From assembly GCF_001522545.3 (NCBI RefSeq), contig NC_031799.1, positions 30,065,565 through 30,129,564 on the forward strand: 64,000 nucleotides of DNA. Reading direction: 5' to 3'. The notes under the pieces are model-generated. The model was not told where the DNA came from, ran no database searches, and was given only the letters and a program-made list of their open reading frames with translations. This DNA comes from Parus major. Its lineage: Eukaryota; Chordata; Aves; Passeriformes; Paridae. Below are positions 27,162 through 36,530 of this stretch, in pieces. The position numbers and the translations under genes are program-made. Positions within the stretch are counted from its first letter, which is position 1, and each line of letters begins with the position of its first letter.

Positions 27162-27201
27162 TTTTGACTCCTCTTGCAATCTCTTGCAAAAGAAGTCAAA
27201 A
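27162..27201. repeat. Tight intronic hairpin, 18-bp arms, 4-base loop
   Basis: Arm 27162-27179 (TTTTGACTCCTCTTGCAA) and arm 27184-27201 (TTGCAAAAGAAGTCAAAA) are complementary at 16 of 18 positions, with a TCTC loop. It lies in the LURAP1L intron and so would be in the pre-mRNA. The arms do not extend outward. It is shorter than a typical microRNA precursor. Confidence 0.7.
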
Positions 27202-30035
27202 ACTAAGTAATCAAAACTTCTGGTCTGCCACAATGTTTTTATTGTGACTCATTATGAAGTATAGCTGAGAAAGGTCAGTGTAAGTTGCTCACTTCGCTGA
27301 AAGAAAGTAGAAGAACAAATTTTAACTAAAAATCAACAATGGATCACATAAATTAACTTTTCTGTATATACGTAGCTTTATGTATGTGCTCCCTCATTGT
27401 CTGAAGCTTAGCACAAGCCTAAAAACCAGGAGAAAATAAATGGGAAAATAATACAGCAATACATAATAACACAAGTCCGTGCTGAAAGAAACCAGATGCA
27501 GAAAAAGCTGTTTATCTACATGTATCATTGTTGACTGAAATTTAGTTCAGCTAAATCAGTGTGAAGTAAATCACAGTCAGAGACACAGGGCATAATGATG
27601 AACATTGTAGCATGTTCCTACCTTGACTCTGATAGCCTCATTGTTTGCCAGGCTTTGGTCCACTGTTTTAAGAGAGCTCATGCAGAGTTTCAGTCAGGTT
27701 GGTTGGGTTAGCTTGAATTATTGTGGTGTCTGAATTTACCAGTTAGTTGGCTTTGCTGTGGAGTATATGTGGCACATTCCCCCAAGAAGTTACTGTTCCA
27801 CTGGTATGTAGAAGATGTCTTCCAGCTGATGACAGTAAACTTGCCTTCTTACTCTCTGTCTTGTAAAACTCCCTGCATTTTTAACAGGAGATTCTGAAGA
27901 TTCAAATTCAAGAGAAGTTCAAATTCAGAAGTCAGCCTAGGCATTCTAATTCTTTTCATCTTGATCCTGAAATACCATTGCCTAAAGCAGCACAATTATA
28001 TGAAGAAACCAATGTAAACACCTTGAATCAGTGGGACAATTTAGAAGCAGGCAAGAAGTTTAAAGACATGCACATGCATATGTTTTCATTTAAGTAGGAT
28101 GTAGGTCCTGCACAGCCTATTAATCATCCTGTGTGTTAAAGGAGCAGACATTATCTGTTATTTGTGGTTTTATTTTATTTTAGACATGTTAAATGGGAAA
28201 AAGAAGAGCATGTCTTCTACTCAGTGATGTTGAGAAGCTGTTCTGGTATCACTTCGAGCTTGCTCACCTTCAAATGGTGTGCTTCATCCTTGATTAAAAA
28301 ATCCTGTCTGTCACCAGATTTACCCCTGTTGTAAACTTGTTAGCTTGGTGACTGCAGTTAAATAACGCTTGAATTAACATATCCTGAATTTTGGATTTTG
28401 AATAAGTTGCTTATGGTATTTTAGCTTGTTACGGTCTCACAGAATTAGTTGATGAGGTTTTATTGATCATTTTTTTTATCCTTATATATCTTCTTACTAT
28501 ATTTGTATCTTGATATGACTTGAGTAATTGCCAGTCACTGTTTTATTTTCCTCACCCTCATCTTTGCTTTGTAAATTAATTTCCTTAGTTACTTTAAAAG
28601 CTGTTATGGAGTGTTTGTAATAGTAAAAGTAGCACCAGTAGAAAGTGGAATAAGGTTGACTTTTTTGAAAATGAGATATCTCAGAATGCAAAACAAATTA
28701 TTATTTGGAAATTGATTGTTAGATTTTTTTTTAATTGCATCTCAAATTAATTGATGGAATTTACTATTTTATGAAAAGATGAGGTAATCTCCCTGTTAAA
28801 AATGAAAGGGGTGGTAGGCATAGCTAGCAAGCTCTTCATCCTAAATGATATGGGAAATGGAAGACATTGAATAGAAAAGCAGGAGGCTATCTCTGACACA
28901 TCCTAGGAAATGGAAACAATAGTAGCATTAATACTCCTGAACCATAGTGGTCATGTATACCTGTTTAGTATGGAAAAGTTCTACTGGTTTGAAATTCTTT
29001 TTGTAAAAAGTGTGATAGAGATGGGGGTATGGTAGTGTTTAGCAATAGATGGAATTGGCTGCAGTTAGTTTCATCTAACCTCTCCACATGTTTGTTATCT
29101 TCTGCAAGTCTTCCCAAGCCTGAACCTCTGAGGGGCTTTCCCGGGAGTACTGTATTTTGTTATTGCTTCCATCCTCTTCCATGTATTATGGAATTTGTGT
29201 CCAAACTCAAGATCTCAAGATGTTTTAGAGCGCAGATTTCAGAGCAGCCAACCCTAGATTCGTCTTGAGATTCTGTGCAGGGCAGAGCTTCTCATCTGAG
29301 TGACTTAAATAGCTCCCTGAATCCATTATGTTGTAAGTATAAGATGTTGTCTGTTGTGAGGACTTACTTCACTGTGGTCTGCTAAAAGACATGTCCTGGA
29401 AAGAATACCTTATTATTTAGGTTCACTCACTTCTTTTCCTTTTGCTAGTAGACTCTTTATAGCACAAAATAGAAAAGTGTTGAGAAAAAAAAAAAAATGG
29501 AACTGAAACAATTTAAATAAACTTATGGATAACTTTTCCTCAAACTATGTTTTATGGTTGCCATTAATATTCCTGCAGAGTTCCTGTAGTTAAAAGAAGC
29601 ACTATGTGAATCCAGGAATTTAAAAGGAAGAAATTAGAGTTTCAAATAGCTTGTGCAGATTAGAAGTGCAGACATTTAACAGACATTTTAGCTTTGCCAT
29701 TTCTGGAGGGGAAGGTGACCCACTCTGTTTGGAACTGACTGGAAGCTATGTCTGCAGAACGTGCAGCAGCAAAACACAAGGCTGTTTTGCTGGAACTGTG
29801 ACTACATTTGTGAGTTTGATCCACACACTAAGTGATCAGGCTAGGGACAGCTAATGCACTACTTTGGGTGACTGCCAGGAAGCGGTAATTGTCTTTGTTA
29901 GCAGTCCTGGTCATTAAGAGTTTTTTTCTAAAAGCAATGACCTAGTCAAGTTCTTTATCAAAAACAATGCATTGTATATAAAAATAGCAGGAATATTTGT
30001 GTATCTCTCTGCATATATACATACACAAAAGCCCT

Positions 30036-30078
30036 TATATCTATATATATATATATACACATATATATATATATATAT
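30036..30078. repeat. (TA)n microsatellite
   Basis: Nearly pure TA dinucleotides from 30036 to 30078, interrupted by a short ACAC at about 30056-30061. Likely polymorphic in length. Open frames encoding I-Y repeats across it are meaningless. Confidence 0.95.
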
Positions 30079-31590
30079 CAATACTCTTGAATAAATTATG
30101 ACAATGTTGTATGTATTATTACAGAAGACCAAAAGAAAGGAAGAAATATTTTGCTAGAACAGCAGTTAATAAGAGGGAGGCACAGACAGGTGTTTAGTCC
30201 AGCTGTTCCTTCCAGATTAAAGTTCTGGTTCTGTCTGAACACTAATCTGTGCATTTATGCTACCAGAATGTGTTGCTTGAAAAGATCCTGTCACTTTAAT
30301 TTCATTTTCTCTGGCTGTGACTAACTCTTAATGTTAAGTATTGAGTATCCTTCCTGTGATCAGCACTATCGCAAATACACAGAGCAAAACTGAGCAAAAA
30401 TATATAAAAGTTAACCTGTAACAGGAAATTAGTTTTCATTTTCTTGTAGTTTTCTTTATACACCATAAGTTTTTTGCTGAGGACTGATCCATAATAACAC
30501 ACACCTTCCCTATGGTAGTCCTGTGCTCTAACTTTAACTAGAAGAACACCTATAAAAATTGTTCTAAAAAGCCTTTATTAGCTGTGATACAGTGTTTAGA
30601 TTATTCCTGAAATGCACCTGTTACTGTGCATAACAAATGGAGCTGTCAAGCATGGTGAGATTTTATTGTGTTTAGTCCTGCTAGCTGAATCATCTTGGAC
30701 TGACTTGTTTACTCCAAAAACACTCCAGCCTGTATACTCCAAAAACTTCCAAGATAAATGGGTTGCAGCTACATAAGTGAGTAAAAGCTAATGTGATTGT
30801 GTCTGTGCTAAAGCACATAAGGGGAAAAAAAATGTCATTTTGACATTTTTGTGTTTCCAAACAGATGATGAAGTAAACCATATTAAAGAAAGATGACACT
30901 TGTTAAACTACTTCTTCATATTTGCTTTAGGAAAAGCACACTCTTGATATGGGAGCCTTGGAATGACATGGTAGCTCGGAGGAGGACTACTCTAGTACTC
31001 AAGAATGCAAAGAATTGCTTCCAGTAAGGCTGTTCCACAAAAATGCTGAAGCTGTTGCTGTATTTAGAGAAAAAAATTATTTCCTAAACTGAATCTGAAA
31101 TATATGCGATGTCTGCTTTATCTAAAAGGGGCTGTTTCATTTGAGTCATGTAGGTGCTAGTTCTGTTAAACATTTTCTTAATCAGCCTTTTGGGAAACTT
31201 GTCTCCGAGCATGTTTATACTCAAGTTACTGAGGTCTGTAGTTGCGTTTGAGAAGTTGGGTAATTTACTGCTTTCATGACAGCATAGTTTTCGAGCAAAT
31301 GGTTTATAGTGATTTATTGGTTAGAGTAGAGGAATTGGCTTGAGCAGGAGAACTACAAAATGGTCAATCTGTTTTCATAACCTCGCTTCTGAAACAATGA
31401 TAGATGGGCAGTATTGTTAAAACTTTGAGTGGTAGGTAGAGCTGTTTTGCACAATACCAGATTAGCTGTGTTATATCTTGTGATACTGGATTGAGAATAA
31501 TTCAGAAGTCATTCTGGGGACTGGGAAAGGAAGCTGGGAATACGTGTGTCAATTACACAAGGCAGTCTGTTGCTGGCAAAGTAATGTCTT

Positions 31591-32093
31591 TGCGTTAGGT
31601 TGTCCCTGACCAGTAACTAAGCACCCACCAACTGCCCTTCCAGTGGGATCGGGGGAGAAAATTAGAACAAAAGTGAGAAAAACTTAGATTGTAATAAACA
31701 CAGTTTAAAAAATGAAGGAAATAGATTAAATGAACAAGTGTTGCAAAGTTAGTAACACACCATTTCCCACCAGTAGACTAAGTCAGCCTCCAAGCAGCAG
31801 CTGTATAGGAAAGATCAAATGCACAGGTTTTATTGCTGGGCACAACATTGTACAGTAAGAAATACCCATTTGCTGAATTCTGATCAACTTTCCCATCTCT
31901 GTCCACTCCAAACAACTTTCTCAATCCTAATCTATTTGCTGAGGCTGCGGAGTTAAAAACAGAAAAGGCCTTGATTGTACTCACAACTCAGCAAGAGCTG
32001 AAGCACTGGATTTCTACCAACATGGTTTAGTCACAGATACAGAGAACAAAACCATACTGGCTTCTAGGAAGAGTCCCAGCTGGATCCACTACA
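31591..32093 (-). mobile_element. Old solo LTR (ERVL-type, by 5-bp duplication), antisense
   Basis: Read on the - strand it starts TGTAGTGGATCC and ends ...CCTAACGCA (TG...CA ends), 503 bp. It aligns block by block with the LTR at 62688-63252: the 'CAGAAAAGGCCTTGA' block (+ strand, near 31960), the ATTAAACT-type polyadenylation block (near 31700), then CTCACTTTT, 'TTCTCCCCCGATCCCACTGG' and GGTGCTTAGTTACTGG blocks. Flanking bases GTCTT (31586-31590) and ATCTT (32094-32098) match at 4 of 5, consistent with a decayed 5-bp duplication. No internal retroviral genes remain. It lies in the LURAP1L intron, 1.3 kb before exon 2. The 68-codon - frame inside it is incidental. Confidence 0.75.
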
Positions 32094-32401
32094 ATCTTCT
32101 GCGGTATCTAAAAGAATAAAAATACATTAAATTAATTTTTGAGCAACTGTTGCGGGTCAGTGAAATTTGGGGTACTGAGAAGATGGTATCTGAGTATGGA
32201 AAGGATCATGTCCAGATTATACTCTTAACAAAACAAGATACAGTCTTTGCTTCCCAAGAATGCTGATTCTGTTCCAGTCCATTGTGTATGAACAATACAG
32301 GTGCTGGTTTTTTGTACAACAGCTGTGGACTTGGATGATTGTATAAAATATCTATTGTCTGTAATAGATCTTACTTGTTTGTTTGTTTTTTTATTTTTCA
32401 G

Positions 32402-32557
32402 TTGAGTGAAGTCTTTCAAATTTTCAATATGGTACATAAGACAGGGTCACAGATGTTTTTTTCCCAGTACCTATCCTATGACGTTTCAGACGAAGAGAAG
32501 GAAGCAATGAATATAAACCTTAGGTCTCACCTTTATTTGTCAGCTGAAGTGATGTAA
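32402..32557 (+). other. Candidate alternative terminal exon in LURAP1L intron (unproven)
   Basis: A strong-looking acceptor (long T-rich tract ending TTTTTCAG at 32401) is followed by 51 open codons and a TAA. The frame begins L-S-E-V-F-Q-I-F-N-M and ends L-S-A-E-V-M. It is in phase 0, so joining it to exon 1 (also ending phase 0) would give an in-frame protein with a different C-terminus. No AATAAA is seen in the following 300 bases, and I recognise no homologue. Chance open frames behind acceptor-like tracts are common in DNA of this composition. Confidence 0.15.
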
Positions 32558-33423
32558 AAAGTGGCTTATATAGTTTACTCATTAAGGAAAACATTAGGAT
32601 GGTTAACTCAGATATATCTGTGAAATGTAACACTGTAATATGCCACTGTGCATTAATAATAATTAGTAATGTTTCTGTGTGTTTGCATCAACCACCACAA
32701 TTAAGTGTGAAAGTAGGAGTTTGTTCGTAATGTCCACTTTTTATTTAGTTAGCTGTGGCAAATGCTTGCTCCATGCCTGTAATATGGTTAACTATGAACT
32801 TCATCTAATATGGGTTTAAACAACTGAAAATTACAGTGTCAATAAGTTAAATATTTAAACTCTCAGACATTTAAACAAGATTTTCATGTCCATTCAGGGA
32901 GTAGTGTGAGTAGAAGTTAAATATCCACAAGTTTTTTTTCCAAATTGTGCACATCTGAGAATTTTAGGTTGCCCAAGTAGCTGGTGTGAGGATAACTTTG
33001 GGTGAATGCCTAGATGTCTGTAGATGTAAGTAGCTTAGAGTAATGGTAAATAGAAATAGCTTTGTGTCTTGGTTCTCTGATTAGTAAAAGGCTGTCCCCA
33101 GAAGTTGTCATAGCAGCTGTGTTTCTCATCTAAACAGCATTGTACCAGTGTGCACACAAGTCTTGTCACTGACTAGCAGTCCTGTTAATGAAGTACTTAG
33201 GGAGGCTGAACAGGTTCTAGCCTGTCCTTCATTGAAATTATTAGTGTAACTATGTTTTGGCATTTTTTATTTGTTTGCTTGTAGGCTTTTTTAGTAGTTA
33301 CTGAAATAGATTTGTCCTATATATTAAATCTGGAATTTTTTTGTGTGTGTTTTCTTTTAATCCATTAAAGCCTGCTCTTTGGCTTGATTATGAAAAAAGT
33401 AATTTATCACTTTTGCCTTCTAG

Positions 33424-33798
33424 GTTAATCTCCGAGCCACTGATGTGAAGCTTATGCGCCAGCTCCTCCTCATCAATGAAAGTATTGAATCAATCAAATG
33501 GATGATTGAAGAGAAAGCCATTGCCAGCAGAGGCAGCAGTTTGAGTGGAAGTCTGTGCAGCTTGCTAGAAAGTCAGGAGACATCCCCCCATGGCAGCTGT
33601 AACAGTTTACAAGACTGTAGTGATGGACTGGATGGAATATCAGTGGGGAGTTATTTGGACACCTTAGTGGATGATGTCCCTGGTCACCAAACCCCATCAG
33701 ATATGGACAAGTTCAGTGATTCTTCTGCCATGGAGGACTCACAGTCTCTGCATAAACATCCCAAAATTGATTCTGATGAGTACTACTGTTTTGGTTAA
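33424..33798 (+). CDS. LURAP1L: LURAP1L exon 2: C-terminal 124 residues of leucine-rich adaptor protein 1-like
   Basis: A complete terminal coding exon. It is preceded by a pyrimidine-rich tract and TAG, opens in phase 0 with V-N-L-R-A-T-D-V, and ends with D-E-Y-Y-C-F-G and TAA. Residues 1-32 are a leucine/isoleucine-rich helix (R-Q-L-L-L-I-N-E-S-I-E-S-I-K-W-M-I-E-E-K) that continues the helix begun in exon 1. Residues 35-51 are a conserved serine-rich block (S-R-G-S-S-L-S-G-S-L-C-S-L-L-E-S-Q). Residues 67-93 hold D-G-L-D-G-I-S-V-G-S-Y-L-D-T-L and D-V-P-G-H-Q-T-P-S-D, and the tail is acidic. These match vertebrate LURAP1L closely. The paralogue LURAP1 (LRAP35a) is a cytoplasmic adaptor linking MRCK kinase to MYO18A in actomyosin dynamics and can activate NF-kB. 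The function of LURAP1L is less well defined. There is no signal peptide or membrane segment. The frame is intact, so the gene is probably functional. Confidence 0.97.
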   Translation, partial: VNLRATDVKLMRQLLLINESIESIKWMIEEKAIASRGSSLSGSLCSLLESQETSPHGSCNSLQDCSDGLDGISVGSYLDTLVDDVPGHQTPSDMDKFSDSSAMEDSQSLHKHPKIDSDEYYCFG

Positions 33799-34165
33799 TA
33801 AGAACAAGTTCCAGTGGAACACCAATGCACTTGCATTTATCCTTTTTCTTTGCTGCTATTTTATTTCATGTGCAAACCGCCCAAAGTTTTCTTGGAAGGA
33901 AAATATAATATGATACTTCAGTTCTAATGCATAACTTTTCTATTGCTTCTAATGCATTTTCTCTATGATGGGTTGGGCTTTTCTCCTCCTCCTCATATTT
34001 TCTTAATTTATTGTCACAATATTTTTTTTTGTTTTAATTTTTTACAATGCTGAATTTACAAGTCTGTAAAAGCGGTGAAGGAAAAGCTTTATCTTTAAAA
34101 TGAAACATCAGGGAACGAGAGTAACAATTTTCTATTTGTTGCCAATAAAATATCTTCTGATAAAT
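33799..34165 (+). other. LURAP1L: LURAP1L 3' UTR (short form)
   Basis: AT-rich non-coding sequence from the stop codon to a likely cleavage site shortly after the polyadenylation signal at 34144. A T-rich run lies at 34021-34041. A longer isoform using a more distal signal cannot be excluded. If one exists, it would include the large palindrome at 34321-34413. Confidence 0.7.
34144..34149 (+). promoter_or_regulatory. Polyadenylation signal AATAAA
   Basis: Canonical AATAAA, 346 bases after the LURAP1L stop codon, followed 20-30 bases later by a T/G-rich stretch (TGTTGTGAT), as expected for a cleavage downstream element. It is the first perfect AATAAA after the stop. Confidence 0.8.
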
Positions 34166-34320
34166 ACATGTTGTGATAAATTTTCTTGACTATGGGGTTT
34201 GGGCCTTCCAAAAATACTGTTCTTATTGAGCCTTAAATCTGAATCTCGGAAATACCTCTACAAAATAATTTTCCTTTTCTGAGCAATGAAATTTGATTCT
34301 ATTAAGCTGTCTTCATTTGA

Positions 34321-34413
34321 AATATTAAGTATCCTAAATTTTTCTGCATGGGCTTTCTTTCATTTGCAAAATGAAAGAAACCCCACACAGGAAAGTTTAG
34401 AATACTTAATATT
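34321..34413. repeat. 93-bp near-perfect palindrome (45-bp arms, 3-base loop)
   Basis: Left arm 34321-34365 and right arm 34369-34413 are reverse complements at 39 of 45 positions, around a GCA loop at 34366-34368. The innermost 12 pairs and the outermost 12 pairs are perfect. Of the six non-Watson-Crick positions, two would be G-U pairs if transcribed from +, three are C-A or A-C, and one is C-C. The stem does not continue beyond the arms. It could be a hairpin RNA (microRNA-like or a long-hairpin precursor), a palindromic non-autonomous DNA element, or a product of inverted duplication. It begins about 170 bp after the LURAP1L AATAAA. Confidence 0.85.
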
Positions 34414-36508
34414 TTTTTCTTGTCTCTTGTGTAATTTTGATGTTAAATTCTGATTCTAAACTTTTTCTTTTTTTTTTATTTTAAATAGCAGTGCTGCTCT
34501 GCTGTCTTTTTCTTTTCTGTTTTACAAGTTAGAGTTTGCCTTAACTTTTTTTGTGCCTACTGATGTAGTTGAGAGCTGCAGCTAATCAGTTATGTTGGAA
34601 AACAGTAAATTTATATGTAGTCTCTGGCTTTGAGGCTGCCCTGGACCCTGCATTTGTGAAGATTAGAAGGTAGATTTTTCTTTTCAGTGTTTCAGAATCA
34701 TAAGAACCCCCCAAATATTTTCTCCTTCTATGGTAAGAAAAAATTAGACTAGAAGAACTAAAATTGAACTAAGCACTCTAGCAGATGATGAGTGTATATT
34801 TCCAGTGTACAGACAGTGAAAGAGGTGTTGATACTTACACATCATCTAAAAGTGTTCTGTTTCTCCAAGTCTGACAGTATTCTTACTGCTCATGCTTTGC
34901 ATGAAATTCCCTCATTAAAGTAATCTTTACTAAATATAAGGTAGGCTTCCATTAAAAAACTATTGTGCATGTTCTGAAGGAGTACAAGTACATGCAGCAT
35001 TTGATGTATTTGGGTTTGGTTCATTCTGAGATAGCCCAATAAGGTTCTGCTCATCCAAACCACATTTCCAGGGATCCATCTTGTCCAGGCTTGAGCAACA
35101 TCAAGTGTGAAGAAAAGGTAAAAAATCGAGAAATTGAAAGTGGTAATTCGTGCTTTGTGACTAATTCCATCACTTCTCAATAAAGGAGTTGTCTGTGTCT
35201 CTCAGAATTAGAAAACAAGATGTATATTTTGCTTTGGTCATCATGATTTATCAGATAGATAGTGAAGAAATGTTTGGTTACTAAAATGAGCCTTCTGAGT
35301 TCTACTTCAGCAGGTAGCTTGAAGAAAAATGAGGCAAGTCCTCAAATAGCAATACTGTGCTGATTTACCTTTTTCTAGGGTTTATTTTAATTCCTACTAC
35401 AGCTTATGATTGCTGCTCAAAAAAAAAAAAAAGTTTGAAGAAAAAAACCTGGCAAAAAATTCTTCTCAGGGTGATATTAAGTAGAATATTGACTGGGAAT
35501 TCAAAATAGATTTTGTTATTTTCAGTTATTTTAATCTAGGGAACAGAACTAACTCCCTGACATAAAACTGTGACTCTCTTGATAGTTTTTCTACCTTTAT
35601 TGCTTGGCATGGAAGTTGAACATCAGGATGTATACTCTCTATAAATCAAATCTGAATGTGCCATATATAGTCTCCTTCTCCAACTGAAATTTTGGGCAGT
35701 AGGCCAATAAGTACATAAAATCTTTTCACTATGAAGAAAATAAAAGAATATTCTTAACATACCTTCTCAAATATCAAGCTATGCTGAAATTACTTGAAGG
35801 AAAGTACAGGCTATAACTGTCACCTACTCACAACTGTAGCACTGGATAAAAAGTAATTTAATCAGTGATAGATTTATCACATTATGATCTAAAAGTCCAT
35901 TTAAATGGGAATCAAAGCTGGAGAAAGAAAAAGCCTACTACTAGAGGAGGTAAAGTAAGAGCTGTATGTGATTAGAAGCTTTTATTCTTCTATGTCTCTT
36001 GCCTGGAAGTGGGGAAAGAGTGCAAGTGCCAAAACAAAGATGTAAAAAGACTGCTAGAAGGAAACAAGTGTTTCCAGGTGTTGTGTTTCTGATATCCAAG
36101 AATATGAACACCTTGGTTTTTATTTTTGAAACATAAGAACTTCAGAGATTTAAGGTGACTTGTATTTCATAATTGAAATTATCAAGATTTCATAGTCAAA
36201 AGATAATTATATAATCTCAGCTTGACACTTAAAGACAGACTATAAAATTTGATCATCTCCTGAAATGAATCAACTTAAAACTGAACTGAAACTTGACTGC
36301 TTAGTTGTTAACTTTGCTTTTAAATAGTTACAGTTTTTTTCCAGCTTCCTCTTTACCTGGTTGAGCTTGGTCTTGCAAAATCCTTGTGTGGCATAAAGGA
36401 ATCTGGATACCTTCTTTCAGCATGGACTTCCTTTTAACTTTTTATCTGATTTACAGAACTAAAAGAAACCAAAAAAGATGATTGAGGTAAAGTAGGGCAA
36501 AAAATCTG

Positions 36509-36530
36509 AAAGCACTTTACAAAGTGCTTT
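36509..36530. repeat. Short perfect palindrome
   Basis: AAAGCACTTT (36509-36518) and AAAGTGCTTT (36521-36530) are perfectly complementary around a 2-base centre. Ten-base arms are within chance for a sequence this long. No function is assigned. Confidence 0.5.

Larger units (their letters stand above)
14516..33423 (+). other. LURAP1L: LURAP1L intron 1 (18.9 kb, phase 0)
   Basis: Bounded by GTGAGT at 14516 and by a pyrimidine-rich tract ending in TTCTAG at 33423. It holds CR1 fragments (15812-16084, 22310-22830, possibly 20235-20315), an antisense solo LTR (31591-32093), a TA microsatellite (30036-30078), short hairpins (15735-15783, 24970-25016, 27162-27201) and poly-T or poly-A runs (25269-25286, 29487-29499). 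One open segment behind a good acceptor (32402-32557) is in phase with exon 1 and is listed separately. I see nothing else recognisable in 16085-22309 and 22831-30035 beyond these. Confidence 0.85.
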
